Shown in pieces: positions 27,608 through 34,841 of a stretch of DNA of 64,000 nucleotides (position 1 is the first letter of the stretch; each line of letters begins with the position of its first letter). Source of the DNA: Alteromonadaceae bacterium Bs31 (GTDB lineage Bacteria > Pseudomonadota > Gammaproteobacteria > Pseudomonadales > Cellvibrionaceae). The position numbers and the translations under genes are program-made. The notes beneath the pieces are model-generated. The model made no database searches, was not told the DNA's origin, and saw only the letters and a list, made by a program, of their open reading frames with translations. Where the stretch lies: contig FXAI01000006.1 in assembly GCA_900177435.1 (NCBI GenBank), positions 124,001-188,000 on the forward strand, read 5' to 3'.

Positions 27608-27889
27608 ATGAGGCCCGCCAGTATCTCAAAACTCACGCTAGCACTGTTCCTTGCGCTCTATATCGCAGGGCAATTTGCTATTGCTGAACATTCTCTGCAC
27701 CATGACGATACAGAGCACTGTAGTGTGTGTATCAGTTATGGTCAGCCTGTACTGGCAGGCCCCTGTCATGACCTTGTCATTAAGCGCTTGCCTCTGGCGC
27801 ATGGTGTACCCTTTGTACTGACCAGTGCTCCGCAAACAAGCTTCTACAGCTCGCACTTACAGCGCGGCCCTCCCTACTCCTACAGCTAG
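27608..27889 (+). CDS. Small exported His/Cys-containing protein upstream of a zinc receptor
   Basis: This 93-residue protein has an N-terminal signal-like hydrophobic stretch (about residues 8-27) followed by EHSLHHDDTEHCSVCIS, a compact cluster of His, Asp and a C-x-x-C pair. The remainder is short and hydrophobic with no fold I can name. Small proteins with this plan, sometimes annotated as zinc-uptake accessory or chaperone proteins (DUF2946/DUF2607-like), occur beside TonB receptors and zinc transporters. It lies 74 bp upstream of such a receptor, in the same direction. The metal-binding function is inferred from the residues and the context. Confidence 0.65.
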   Translation: MRPASISKLTLALFLALYIAGQFAIAEHSLHHDDTEHCSVCISYGQPVLAGPCHDLVIKRLPLAHGVPFVLTSAPQTSFYSSHLQRGPPYSYS

Positions 27890-27963
27890 TTTATTTTTTT
27901 ATTCTTTTTGGCGGCTGCTGTCTGTTAGTCCGCTGTGCATTGTTGGTTGTATTGGAGGCAAAA

Positions 27964-30375
27964 ATGGGTAATTACACCTACGTAAGCGCACTTGTAAGCG
28001 CACTATTCCTGTATCTTTTTTCCGCGCACTGCTTAGCGCTGTCGGGTCGTGTCACCGATGTAGACGGAGCACCCATTGCTGGCGCTACAGTCGAACTTAT
28101 TGGCCTGGGTATAAACTTAAGCACTGATAGTGATGGAAGGTTTTCTAGTGAACATGATGATGTTGAAGAGATTCACCTAGAAGCAAAAGGCTTCACACAC
28201 AAAGTTGTTCATATTCATGAATTTGATGAAAAAGAAATTTTAGTTGAATTAGGCCGATCTGCTCTTGAGCAGGTGGACGTTTACGGCCTGCCTCTCCATG
28301 CATCCGTTATGGAGTCGGCTCAGCCTATTTCGGTTATCAGCGATGATGCGCTGCGTAATCGGCAGGCTTCCACACTGGGCGAAACACTCAAAAGTCAAAT
28401 CGGTGTGCATTCAAGTTACTTCGGCCCGGTGTCCAGCAGTCCCATTATACGAGGCCTGGATGGCCCGAGAGTCTTAATTACTCAAAATGGTCTGGATGCC
28501 GGTGACGCCTCACGCGTTGGCCCCGATCACGTGGTTTCAACGGAATCTACAACGGCAACACAAATTGAAATTTTGCGTGGTCCCAGCACTTTGTTTTATG
28601 GTTCCGGTGCTATCGGTGGCGTTGTTAATATTGTGGATGATCGCGTTCCCTCCGGGGAAAATATTAATACTTCCTATTCTGCACAATACAATACGGTCTC
28701 AAACGAACGAGAAGCTTCGGCGGCTCATAGTAATGTTATTGGTAGTATCGCTTACCATGTAGACGGTTTTTGGCGCGATGGCGACAATTATTCCATTCCT
28801 GACGATGCCTTTGATTCTGACGATAATAATTCTGAATTAGAAAACAGCGCTTCCCAAAGCGAGGGTTTTAACCTTGGCGGCAGCACGCTATTTGATGCGG
28901 GTTATATTGGGCTATCCTACGGTCATTTAAGCCGAGTAAACGGTATTCCTGGCCATTCCCATGAGGAGCATGACGAGGACGAGCACGATGATGAGGAGCA
29001 TGACGAGGAGGAACATGACGAGGAGGAACATGGGGAAGAGCAAGTCCAGTCCGATATGACGCAAGACCGCTGGCAAATGATTAGTGAAATAAACGTGGAT
29101 AACCGCCTGATCTCCGAGCTACATACTCGCATTGGTTTCACTGATTATGAACATACTGAACTGCATGTTCTCGAAAGCGGCGGCACTGAAATCGCAACTC
29201 AATTTTATAATGAAACGCTGCAGGCACGGGTGGATATGCTTCATCAAGAGCTATCTCACTGGCGAGGTGCATTTTCTATCGATGCTAAACAGGTAGATTT
29301 TAAAGCTGTCGGTGAAGAAGCATTTACCGCGCCTTCTACAACACGCTCCTTTGCGGTGGCGGTAATGGAAGAGCGCCATAGTGGCGATTATTTATGGCAA
29401 CTTGGCGCCCGAATCGAATCTACGACCATTGAAGCGGAACCTTTGATGCTGGATATGCATCATGAAGAGGAGCATCAGGAAGAAGATCATCACGACGAGC
29501 AATTACCGGGTACACAGCAACGCTTTACGCCGCTGAGCCTTTCCGCAGGTATGGTTTGGGATGTAATGCCCCAGTACAAAATTAGTGCTGCCTTAACCCA
29601 CGCTCAAAGAGCGCCTTCTGCTGCGGAGCTTTATTCCCTCGGCCCTCACATTGGCGCTGGATCTTTTGAAGTTGGGGCGCTCTATAGTATTCATCAAGAG
29701 GATGACGAACTGCACCTGGACTACAACGACCAAGCAAAAATTGAACGCTCCAATAATATTGATCTTAGCTTTCGAAAGCACGAAGGAAACTTTGGCTTTC
29801 TCCTTAACGCGTATTACAACCAGATAGATAATTTCTATTTCCAGCAATATACGGGTTATACCACTGAAGACCTTCTGCCGCACGACGAAATAGAGGCCGC
29901 TGACACTGAACAGGAACATCATCATGAAGAGGCCTTGCCGGTTTATATTTTTCGTCAGGCAGATTCAACATTGTATGGTGTGGAGTTTGATCTCGCCTGG
30001 CAGCTTAACCAAAAATTAAAATGGCGAATATGGGGAGATAGTATCCGAGGCGAATTAAATAATGGGGAGAACCTGCCTCGCATTCCGCCTGCTCGCCTCG
30101 GGAATACCTTGGAAGTAAAATACAATAAATGGTTTTTAGAGCTTAATTCTGCGTATAACTTTGAGCAGGACACTATCTCACAAAACGAAACTACAACGGA
30201 CGCTTACCATATGGTAGATGCCATGGCTTCTTATGGGTTTTCCGATGGTTTTGTGGTGTTTGTTAAAATTAATAATATGCTGGACGAGTTGGGTTTTGTT
30301 CATTCTTCCTTTATCAAAGAGGAGGCACCGCTGCCAGGAAGGGCTTATAGCGTTGGCATTCGAGGGAGTTTCTAA
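27964..30375 (+). CDS. TonB-dependent outer-membrane receptor with His/Glu-rich loops, zinc type (ZnuD-like)
   Basis: This 803-residue outer-membrane receptor has a signal peptide (about 1-24), a carboxypeptidase-regulatory-like domain (about 25-95, with GAPIAGATVEL), a plug (about 105-220: VSVISDDALRNRQASTLGE, RGLDGPRVLI, EILRGPSTLFYGSGAIGGVVN) and a beta-barrel ending RGSF. Surface loops are packed with His, Asp and Glu: about residues 330-360, 497-513 and around 650. Such loops are characteristic of ZnuD-type zinc receptors. ATG 27964 follows TTGGAGG; a TTG at 27940 is in frame. It is closely similar over its whole length to the receptor encoded at 34842-37259. No Zur-like palindrome is visible directly upstream. 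Confidence 0.9.
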   Translation: MGNYTYVSALVSALFLYLFSAHCLALSGRVTDVDGAPIAGATVELIGLGINLSTDSDGRFSSEHDDVEEIHLEAKGFTHKVVHIHEFDEKEILVELGRSALEQVDVYGLPLHASVMESAQPISVISDDALRNRQASTLGETLKSQIGVHSSYFGPVSSSPIIRGLDGPRVLITQNGLDAGDASRVGPDHVVSTESTTATQIEILRGPSTLFYGSGAIGGVVNIVDDRVPSGENINTSYSAQYNTVSNEREASAAHSNVIGSIAYHVDGFWRDGDNYSIPDDAFDSDDNNSELENSASQSEGFNLGGSTLFDAGYIGLSYGHLSRVNGIPGHSHEEHDEDEHDDEEHDEEEHDEEEHGEEQVQSDMTQDRWQMISEINVDNRLISELHTRIGFTDYEHTELHVLESGGTEIATQFYNETLQARVDMLHQELSHWRGAFSIDAKQVDFKAVGEEAFTAPSTTRSFAVAVMEERHSGDYLWQLGARIESTTIEAEPLMLDMHHEEEHQEEDHHDEQLPGTQQRFTPLSLSAGMVWDVMPQYKISAALTHAQRAPSAAELYSLGPHIGAGSFEVGALYSIHQEDDELHLDYNDQAKIERSNNIDLSFRKHEGNFGFLLNAYYNQIDNFYFQQYTGYTTEDLLPHDEIEAADTEQEHHHEEALPVYIFRQADSTLYGVEFDLAWQLNQKLKWRIWGDSIRGELNNGENLPRIPPARLGNTLEVKYNKWFLELNSAYNFEQDTISQNETTTDAYHMVDAMASYGFSDGFVVFVKINNMLDELGFVHSSFIKEEAPLPGRAYSVGIRGSF
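28961..29040 (+). repeat. Imperfect 15-bp tandem repeats encoding the acidic/His metal loop
   Basis: Units of the form GACGAGGAGGAACAT recur about five times with small changes, giving alternating His and Asp/Glu residues in a receptor loop. Because the unit length is a multiple of three, expansion or loss would lengthen or shorten the loop without breaking the frame. Confidence 0.75.
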
Positions 30376-30398
30376 GCGTTTGCCGGGCTAAGATCAAA

Positions 30399-30428
30399 AG
30401 AAAAGCCCTCAGTGCTGAGGGCTTTTCT
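30399..30428. terminator. Bidirectional terminator between convergent genes
   Basis: A perfect inverted repeat with 14-base arms (30399-30412 and 30415-30428) contains GCCCTCAG/CTGAGGGC flanked by AAAA and TTTT. Either strand therefore reads as a GC-rich stem followed by T residues. It separates the receptor gene (ending 30375) from the convergent PepSY gene (ending 30463). Confidence 0.9.
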
Positions 30429-30462
30429 CTGTGACTGGTGAGGGGCAAGTACTTGCTGTTGC

Positions 30463-31587
30463 CTACTGTGCAGGTTTGCGTTGGCTGGATTTTCTATGGC
30501 GGATAATCCATATGCATAGACCTGTGATCGCTAACAGGAATGGTGACAGGCCAAGTGTACACCACACTATTTTACTGGTAAGCCCAGCGAAAGAACCAAA
30601 ATGAAGCTCTCGAAAGCTATCTACGAGCTGTGTAGTGGCCGTTGCGTTTCTCCCGTCCGTCGCCGCAAGGAATTCGCCTGAATTTCGGTCGTAGCTTACA
30701 GTGGAGGAATATTGGCTTGCAAAGGGGTTTATTCCCGGTTGGTGGCCAAACACCATAATATTTACTTTTGGCTCATAGGGGTACAGTAAATAGCTTGGTG
30801 TGAATTTTTCCAGTTGTAGCTGGCTGTCATCAAGCAGGCTTTGAAAGTCGATGTGTTGTGCGTAGAGTGCTTCACTTGCGTGATAATGTTCTTCTTCCCC
30901 GTGTTCAAACACTTCGTGGAAATACCCCATGGCGTTAAAGTAAATCCCCGTAATGCCAAGTATTAGAATGACTGGCGAGGACCATGCACCCAGTAGTCGA
31001 TGAATATCTCCCGAGACAATACGTAGAGATTTATTTACCCGAAGTTTAAATAGATGTAACCAGAATTTTCGATGAATAATCAAACCGCTGACACCCAAAA
31101 ACGTAAGGATAATAGCCGTAATCAGGCCAATAAGTGTGCCGAGTTGACCGTGTTCATCGCCGATGCCGTTGAGAAGAAACGTATAGTGTAAGGTCAATAG
31201 CCAATCGGTCACGTTACTTGTAAGGCTTACGGGTTCGCTCAATATTTTGTTCGCGAAGGGGTCGAAATATATTTTATGCCATTTATCGCTGCCTTTTTTT
31301 ATTAAATAAACTCTATCCGCTTCTTTTCCATCATCAAACAATTCCCAGGACCCAAGAACAAAATTGGGGAAACGGTCCTCAATGGTTTGCTGGAGAACAT
31401 TGTGATTTTGACGATTAAGTTTGGCGCCAGAGGATTGATGATGCTGTAAAGCTGCTACTTCTGGCATGAGTAACTGGTCAATTTCGGTTTTAAATACCAA
31501 TATGCTTCCCGTTATAGAAACAATAACCAAAGGGATTAGCGCCAGTAGTGAAAAATAGCTGTGCAGCTTAAATAATGTCTTTCGCAT
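30463..31587 (-). CDS. PepSY-associated membrane protein, iron-uptake type
   Basis: This inner-membrane protein of about 374 residues has PepSY-associated TM helices at about residues 10-35 (SYFSLLALIPLVIVSITGSIL), 140-165 (LIGLITAIILTFLGVSGLII), 185-205 and 340-360. His residues near helix ends (KLHSYFS, DWLLTLHYTFL, IHRLLGAW) could ligate haem or iron, as proposed for the FoxB/PiuB group that reduces ferric siderophores in the periplasm. The frame opens at 31638; ATG with complement 31585-31587 is preferred since the signal-like RKTLFKLH starts there, though no strong ribosome site is seen. It follows the siderophore receptor gene by 77 bp on the same strand. Confidence 0.8.
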   Translation of the reverse strand: MRKTLFKLHSYFSLLALIPLVIVSITGSILVFKTEIDQLLMPEVAALQHHQSSGAKLNRQNHNVLQQTIEDRFPNFVLGSWELFDDGKEADRVYLIKKGSDKWHKIYFDPFANKILSEPVSLTSNVTDWLLTLHYTFLLNGIGDEHGQLGTLIGLITAIILTFLGVSGLIIHRKFWLHLFKLRVNKSLRIVSGDIHRLLGAWSSPVILILGITGIYFNAMGYFHEVFEHGEEEHYHASEALYAQHIDFQSLLDDSQLQLEKFTPSYLLYPYEPKVNIMVFGHQPGINPFASQYSSTVSYDRNSGEFLAATDGRNATATTQLVDSFRELHFGSFAGLTSKIVWCTLGLSPFLLAITGLCIWIIRHRKSSQRKPAQ

Positions 31588-31664
31588 AGTTTTGTATCTT
31601 GGGGCAAGGGTGCCTAGCCGTTTTTCTCTGCTAGGCACCCAAGGTTTATCGGGGTTATCCGCTG

Positions 31665-33734
31665 TTAATATTTCCAGCGAACTGAGGCGCTAAGCTTACG
31701 TGGTGTGCCGTAGTAGCCTTGATCCCAATACAGGCTGTTTATGTATTTTTCGTTAGTTACGTTGCCAATGTTAATGGATGCACCCACGCTATCGCTGATT
31801 TGATAGTGGAACGCTAAATCCACTAGCGTGTATGCGCCCTGCTCCACACGCTTGTCTGCGGTAGTGATGTCGTCTTGCCATTTTGCAATGCCGCCAATGC
31901 GCAGCTTTGGCATTGAAGGGAAGGCATAGGTGGCAGACAGTTTTAATAACCTTGATGGTATGAACACGCGTGCGTCATCGCCATTTTCGTCTCTAATATC
32001 CACATAGGTATACCCAGCGCCGATGTTCAAACCATCTGTGAGCTCGCCTGAAAACTCTAACTCATAGCCACTGCTTTCTAACATCTGCCCTTCGTAAACT
32101 GCGATATCAGCAACGCGCTCTATAAAAACACCAAAGTTTTCTTGATTAGACGTGAAACGAGCAAGGCTGAGAGTGGCGCGTTCATTATTAAACGATTTTT
32201 TTATGCCCACTTCGCTGGAATCCCCGATGGTCGGCCCAAGCGGTTTTAAATCACTGTTAACCCAGGTTTGTTGTTTAAACACTTCACTGTAACTGCCGTA
32301 CACCATCAGCGAATCGAATAGCTCCCAGGTAAGTCCAAAATAGGGAACTGTTTCATTTGCATCAGCGTTTGCTTCACCACCATAACTAATACCGGCCTGC
32401 TCCAATTTTGTTGAGCGGGCACCGAGCAGTACAGCGGCGTTATCCAGTATGTTCCAGCGGGTGGCAAGATAGACGGCTTCTTGAGTAATATCAACATCGC
32501 TCGCTTGTGTTTCCGGGTCATGGGAATCGAAAACCATAGCTGGCGTGTTTCCCTCAGCCCAATCGGCTCCTAATACCGGAAAACCATTGTTTAAATCTGA
32601 AGATGATTTTTCTCTTAGCTGTGTATCAGAATAGCTGTAGCCAAACACTACTTGATGGGCTCTACCCCAAAGGTTTAAATCGCCATTTAAAAATAATTCG
32701 GCGTTGTTTTGCTCTTCATCTCTTTTGTAGGCACTGGACCATCCGTAAAGGCCTATTTCTGTTTTCGGGTCAGGAGCTCCATACACATAAAACAACTCCG
32801 AATCGTAAGTGCCTGTGTTTTGAATCAGGTGCGCATTAAACCGCCAGCCTTTTGTTAGCGTTTGGGTGAACTCCAGGAAGGTTTGCTGTTGTTCATTATC
32901 GGCATAGGTCCATTCTGGCGCAGTGCTTGTGGAGACCTTGTAATCAGTTCTCGTACCATCGGAATACAAGAGTGGAAGTGCTCCCCAGAGAACGCCGGTA
33001 GAGTAAGAATTGTCATAACTATGGCCAATAGTCAGCTTGCTTGAATCAGTGAAATTAAAATCTAGAACACCATAGGCAAGCCGGGTTTGGTCTTTGTGGC
33101 GGTCGAGATAGGATTCGCCGTCATCGTATGCCACAACCACCCGGCCATTAACGTGGGAAGAAATAGCACCTGAAATATCGCCATCTAAACGTTTGCCTTG
33201 CCACTGCTCCAGTGAAATGGACGTGCTTGCGTAGAGTTCTTCTGTTGGTCGTTTGCGTACATAGTTAATGGTTGCAGAGGGGTTTGCCAGCCCTGTAATT
33301 AGTCCGGCCGCCCCTTTTACAACTTCTACGCGCTGATAGATAGCCGTATCTTGTTGGCCCAAATTTAGCCCGGAGATAAATGGAATACCCACTCCGTCGT
33401 ATTGAAAATTAACGATATCAAAACCGCGAGCCGTATAGTATGTGCGGTCAGTTTCAACTTCCTCCACTGTTAACCCGGGGGAATAATCCAAAACGCTAGC
33501 AATATTGGTGAGCGCAAAATCGTCGATCTGCTGGCGAGAAATGCTGGTGATGGTTTGGGGCGTTTCCATGATGGTAAGTTCAAGCTTGGTTGCAACATCG
33601 GTTTTCCCGCTCTCACCATACACTTGAAGCTCTTCCAGCACGGGCATCGTGCTCTGGTTAGTCTGGCTCCATGCGGGTAAAATCAGGCAGGATATATAAA
33701 CGCTTATAATCCTGAAATAAGTAGATGAAATCAT
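31665..33734 (-). CDS. TonB-dependent siderophore receptor (FhuE/FoxA-like)
   Basis: This 689-residue outer-membrane receptor has a signal peptide (about 1-24), a TonB-box-like VLEELQVYG, and a plug with ETPQTITSISRQQIDD and ASVLDYSPGLTV. The TARGFDIVNFQYDGVGIPF and VEVVKGAAGLITGLANPSATINYVRKRP stretches are typical of hydroxamate siderophore receptors of the FhuE/FoxA/FpvA group. The barrel ends in an aromatic-terminated SVRWKY. There is no extra N-terminal signalling domain. A Fur box lies 43-61 bases upstream. With the PepSY protein it forms a two-gene iron-uptake unit set on the opposite strand inside the zinc region. The siderophore ligand cannot be read from the sequence. Confidence 0.9.
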   Translation of the reverse strand: MISSTYFRIISVYISCLILPAWSQTNQSTMPVLEELQVYGESGKTDVATKLELTIMETPQTITSISRQQIDDFALTNIASVLDYSPGLTVEEVETDRTYYTARGFDIVNFQYDGVGIPFISGLNLGQQDTAIYQRVEVVKGAAGLITGLANPSATINYVRKRPTEELYASTSISLEQWQGKRLDGDISGAISSHVNGRVVVAYDDGESYLDRHKDQTRLAYGVLDFNFTDSSKLTIGHSYDNSYSTGVLWGALPLLYSDGTRTDYKVSTSTAPEWTYADNEQQQTFLEFTQTLTKGWRFNAHLIQNTGTYDSELFYVYGAPDPKTEIGLYGWSSAYKRDEEQNNAELFLNGDLNLWGRAHQVVFGYSYSDTQLREKSSSDLNNGFPVLGADWAEGNTPAMVFDSHDPETQASDVDITQEAVYLATRWNILDNAAVLLGARSTKLEQAGISYGGEANADANETVPYFGLTWELFDSLMVYGSYSEVFKQQTWVNSDLKPLGPTIGDSSEVGIKKSFNNERATLSLARFTSNQENFGVFIERVADIAVYEGQMLESSGYELEFSGELTDGLNIGAGYTYVDIRDENGDDARVFIPSRLLKLSATYAFPSMPKLRIGGIAKWQDDITTADKRVEQGAYTLVDLAFHYQISDSVGASINIGNVTNEKYINSLYWDQGYYGTPRKLSASVRWKY

Positions 33735-33776
33735 AATGCTCGATACTCCAAAAGCTAGGACCTGTATTTAATTGAT

Positions 33777-33795
33777 GCAAATGCTAATCGTTATC
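33777..33795 (-). promoter_or_regulatory. Fur box upstream of the siderophore receptor
   Basis: Read on the minus strand the 19-mer is GATAACGATTAGCATTTGC, 14 of 19 matches to the classic Fur consensus by my count. The location just upstream of the receptor start fits iron repression. Confidence 0.7.
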
Positions 33796-34476
33796 ATGTA
33801 GATTTGCAATGGTTCCAGATCAAAGTCCCTGCCCTTTGGGCAATGCTTCTGTAGGCCTTCGGAGAGTAAAACAGAGAAATTCTGCTAGTTTCCCCCCTAA
33901 GTTGGATGCCATATGGTTTCGTCTTTTAGACAAAATCGATTTGCTGTAGGGCGGCGCGGTTGAGGGCGTTAGAACGAAATCACTTGATTTTTTGTGGCTT
34001 GAAACTCTATTACTCGAGCCGCTTGATGGCTTTTGTGATCACCTGGAATCCACACGGTGTGCCGTTAGCCGTTAACTGGCCGCCCTTCCCCCTTTCGCTG
34101 CTTGTCTCAAACAATAAACAGGCGAAACCTGTAAACTTCTTAGGCTTATAATTTGCGGCATTAATTGTTTTTCTGACATAAAGCCCTGTGGAAGATATGG
34201 ATAACAGCATGTCTCACTTGAATTCTCCCGTTGCTCACAATGCGCAGTTCTGGACCCGCTAATTGCCATTGTCGATTAAATATTTCAGCTCTAGCATTAA
34301 ATCCCTGCTTTTTTTCGCGCTACGCTTTGCGCTCTCTGCAGCTTGTAGATTGTTTGCGCTAATGGTCGAAGTATTGGTTAGCGGCAAAAATTAACCTCCC
34401 GTACTCAGTTGCTGTTGTAACTCCCGTCTCTAATCCGTGATACAGGCCTTGACAAAGAGACTGACTTCAAATCAGA

Positions 34477-34493
34477 ATGATATGGTATATCAT
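34477..34493. promoter_or_regulatory. Candidate Zur operator upstream of the second zinc receptor
   Basis: ATGATATGGTATATCAT is symmetric in its outer seven bases on each side around a GGT centre. Against a gammaproteobacterial Zur consensus of TGTTATA-N-TATAACA, I count 11 of 14 matches. It overlaps a likely promoter (CTGACT at 34461-34466 with GTATAT at 34485-34490). A related site is found at 42519-42535. Binding by the zur product of this region is inferred. Confidence 0.6.
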
Positions 34494-34790
34494 ATCCGAT
34501 TAGGTGTGGTGTTGCGTGGTTTAGGGTTTTTGATCTGTTCGTGAGATGAAATCTGGGTTGAAGCAGTTATAGCTCACGCCAGGGATAAAAGTTCGAGTGT
34601 CAGTAAAAGAGACGATTGCTATTGCGCTTAGTGGATTTTTTAACTTGTCGTTTACTGTGCGCTAGCTCTTTAGATCAATTAACTAAAAGTGTGCTTGAGC
34701 AACGGCGGCGCGTACAGGAGAGAAAGCTTTTTTTGCTTAGATATCTTGCCCGAATAACGAGGCCGCAAGGCTTAGAAATTCAAAAAATTT

Positions 34791-34820
34791 AAACGTAAAC
34801 GTAAACGTAAATGTAAGTGT
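34791..34820 (+). repeat. Hexanucleotide tandem repeat just upstream of the receptor start codon
   Basis: Three exact AAACGT units are followed by AAATGT and AAGTGT, ending about 22 bases before the ATG at 34842 and just before the GGAG ribosome site at 34830-34833. Length changes by slippage would alter leader spacing but not the reading frame. Confidence 0.7.
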
Positions 34821-34841
34821 TAAAACCATTGGAGTTACCCC

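Larger units (their letters stand above)
33735..34841. other. 1.1-kb gene-poor region between the siderophore receptor and the second zinc receptor
   Basis: It contains the Fur box on the left and the Zur-like palindrome and long leader of the next receptor on the right. In between, several open frames of 60-80 codons have no coding character. One 22-codon frame at 34197-34265 (product starting MDNSMSHLNSPV) has a GGAAG 5 bases upstream and a TATAAT at 34146-34151; it could be a leader peptide or the start of a lost gene. No tRNA, IS or rRNA signal was seen. The roughly 350 bases between the palindrome and the receptor ATG are unusually long for a leader. Confidence 0.5.
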
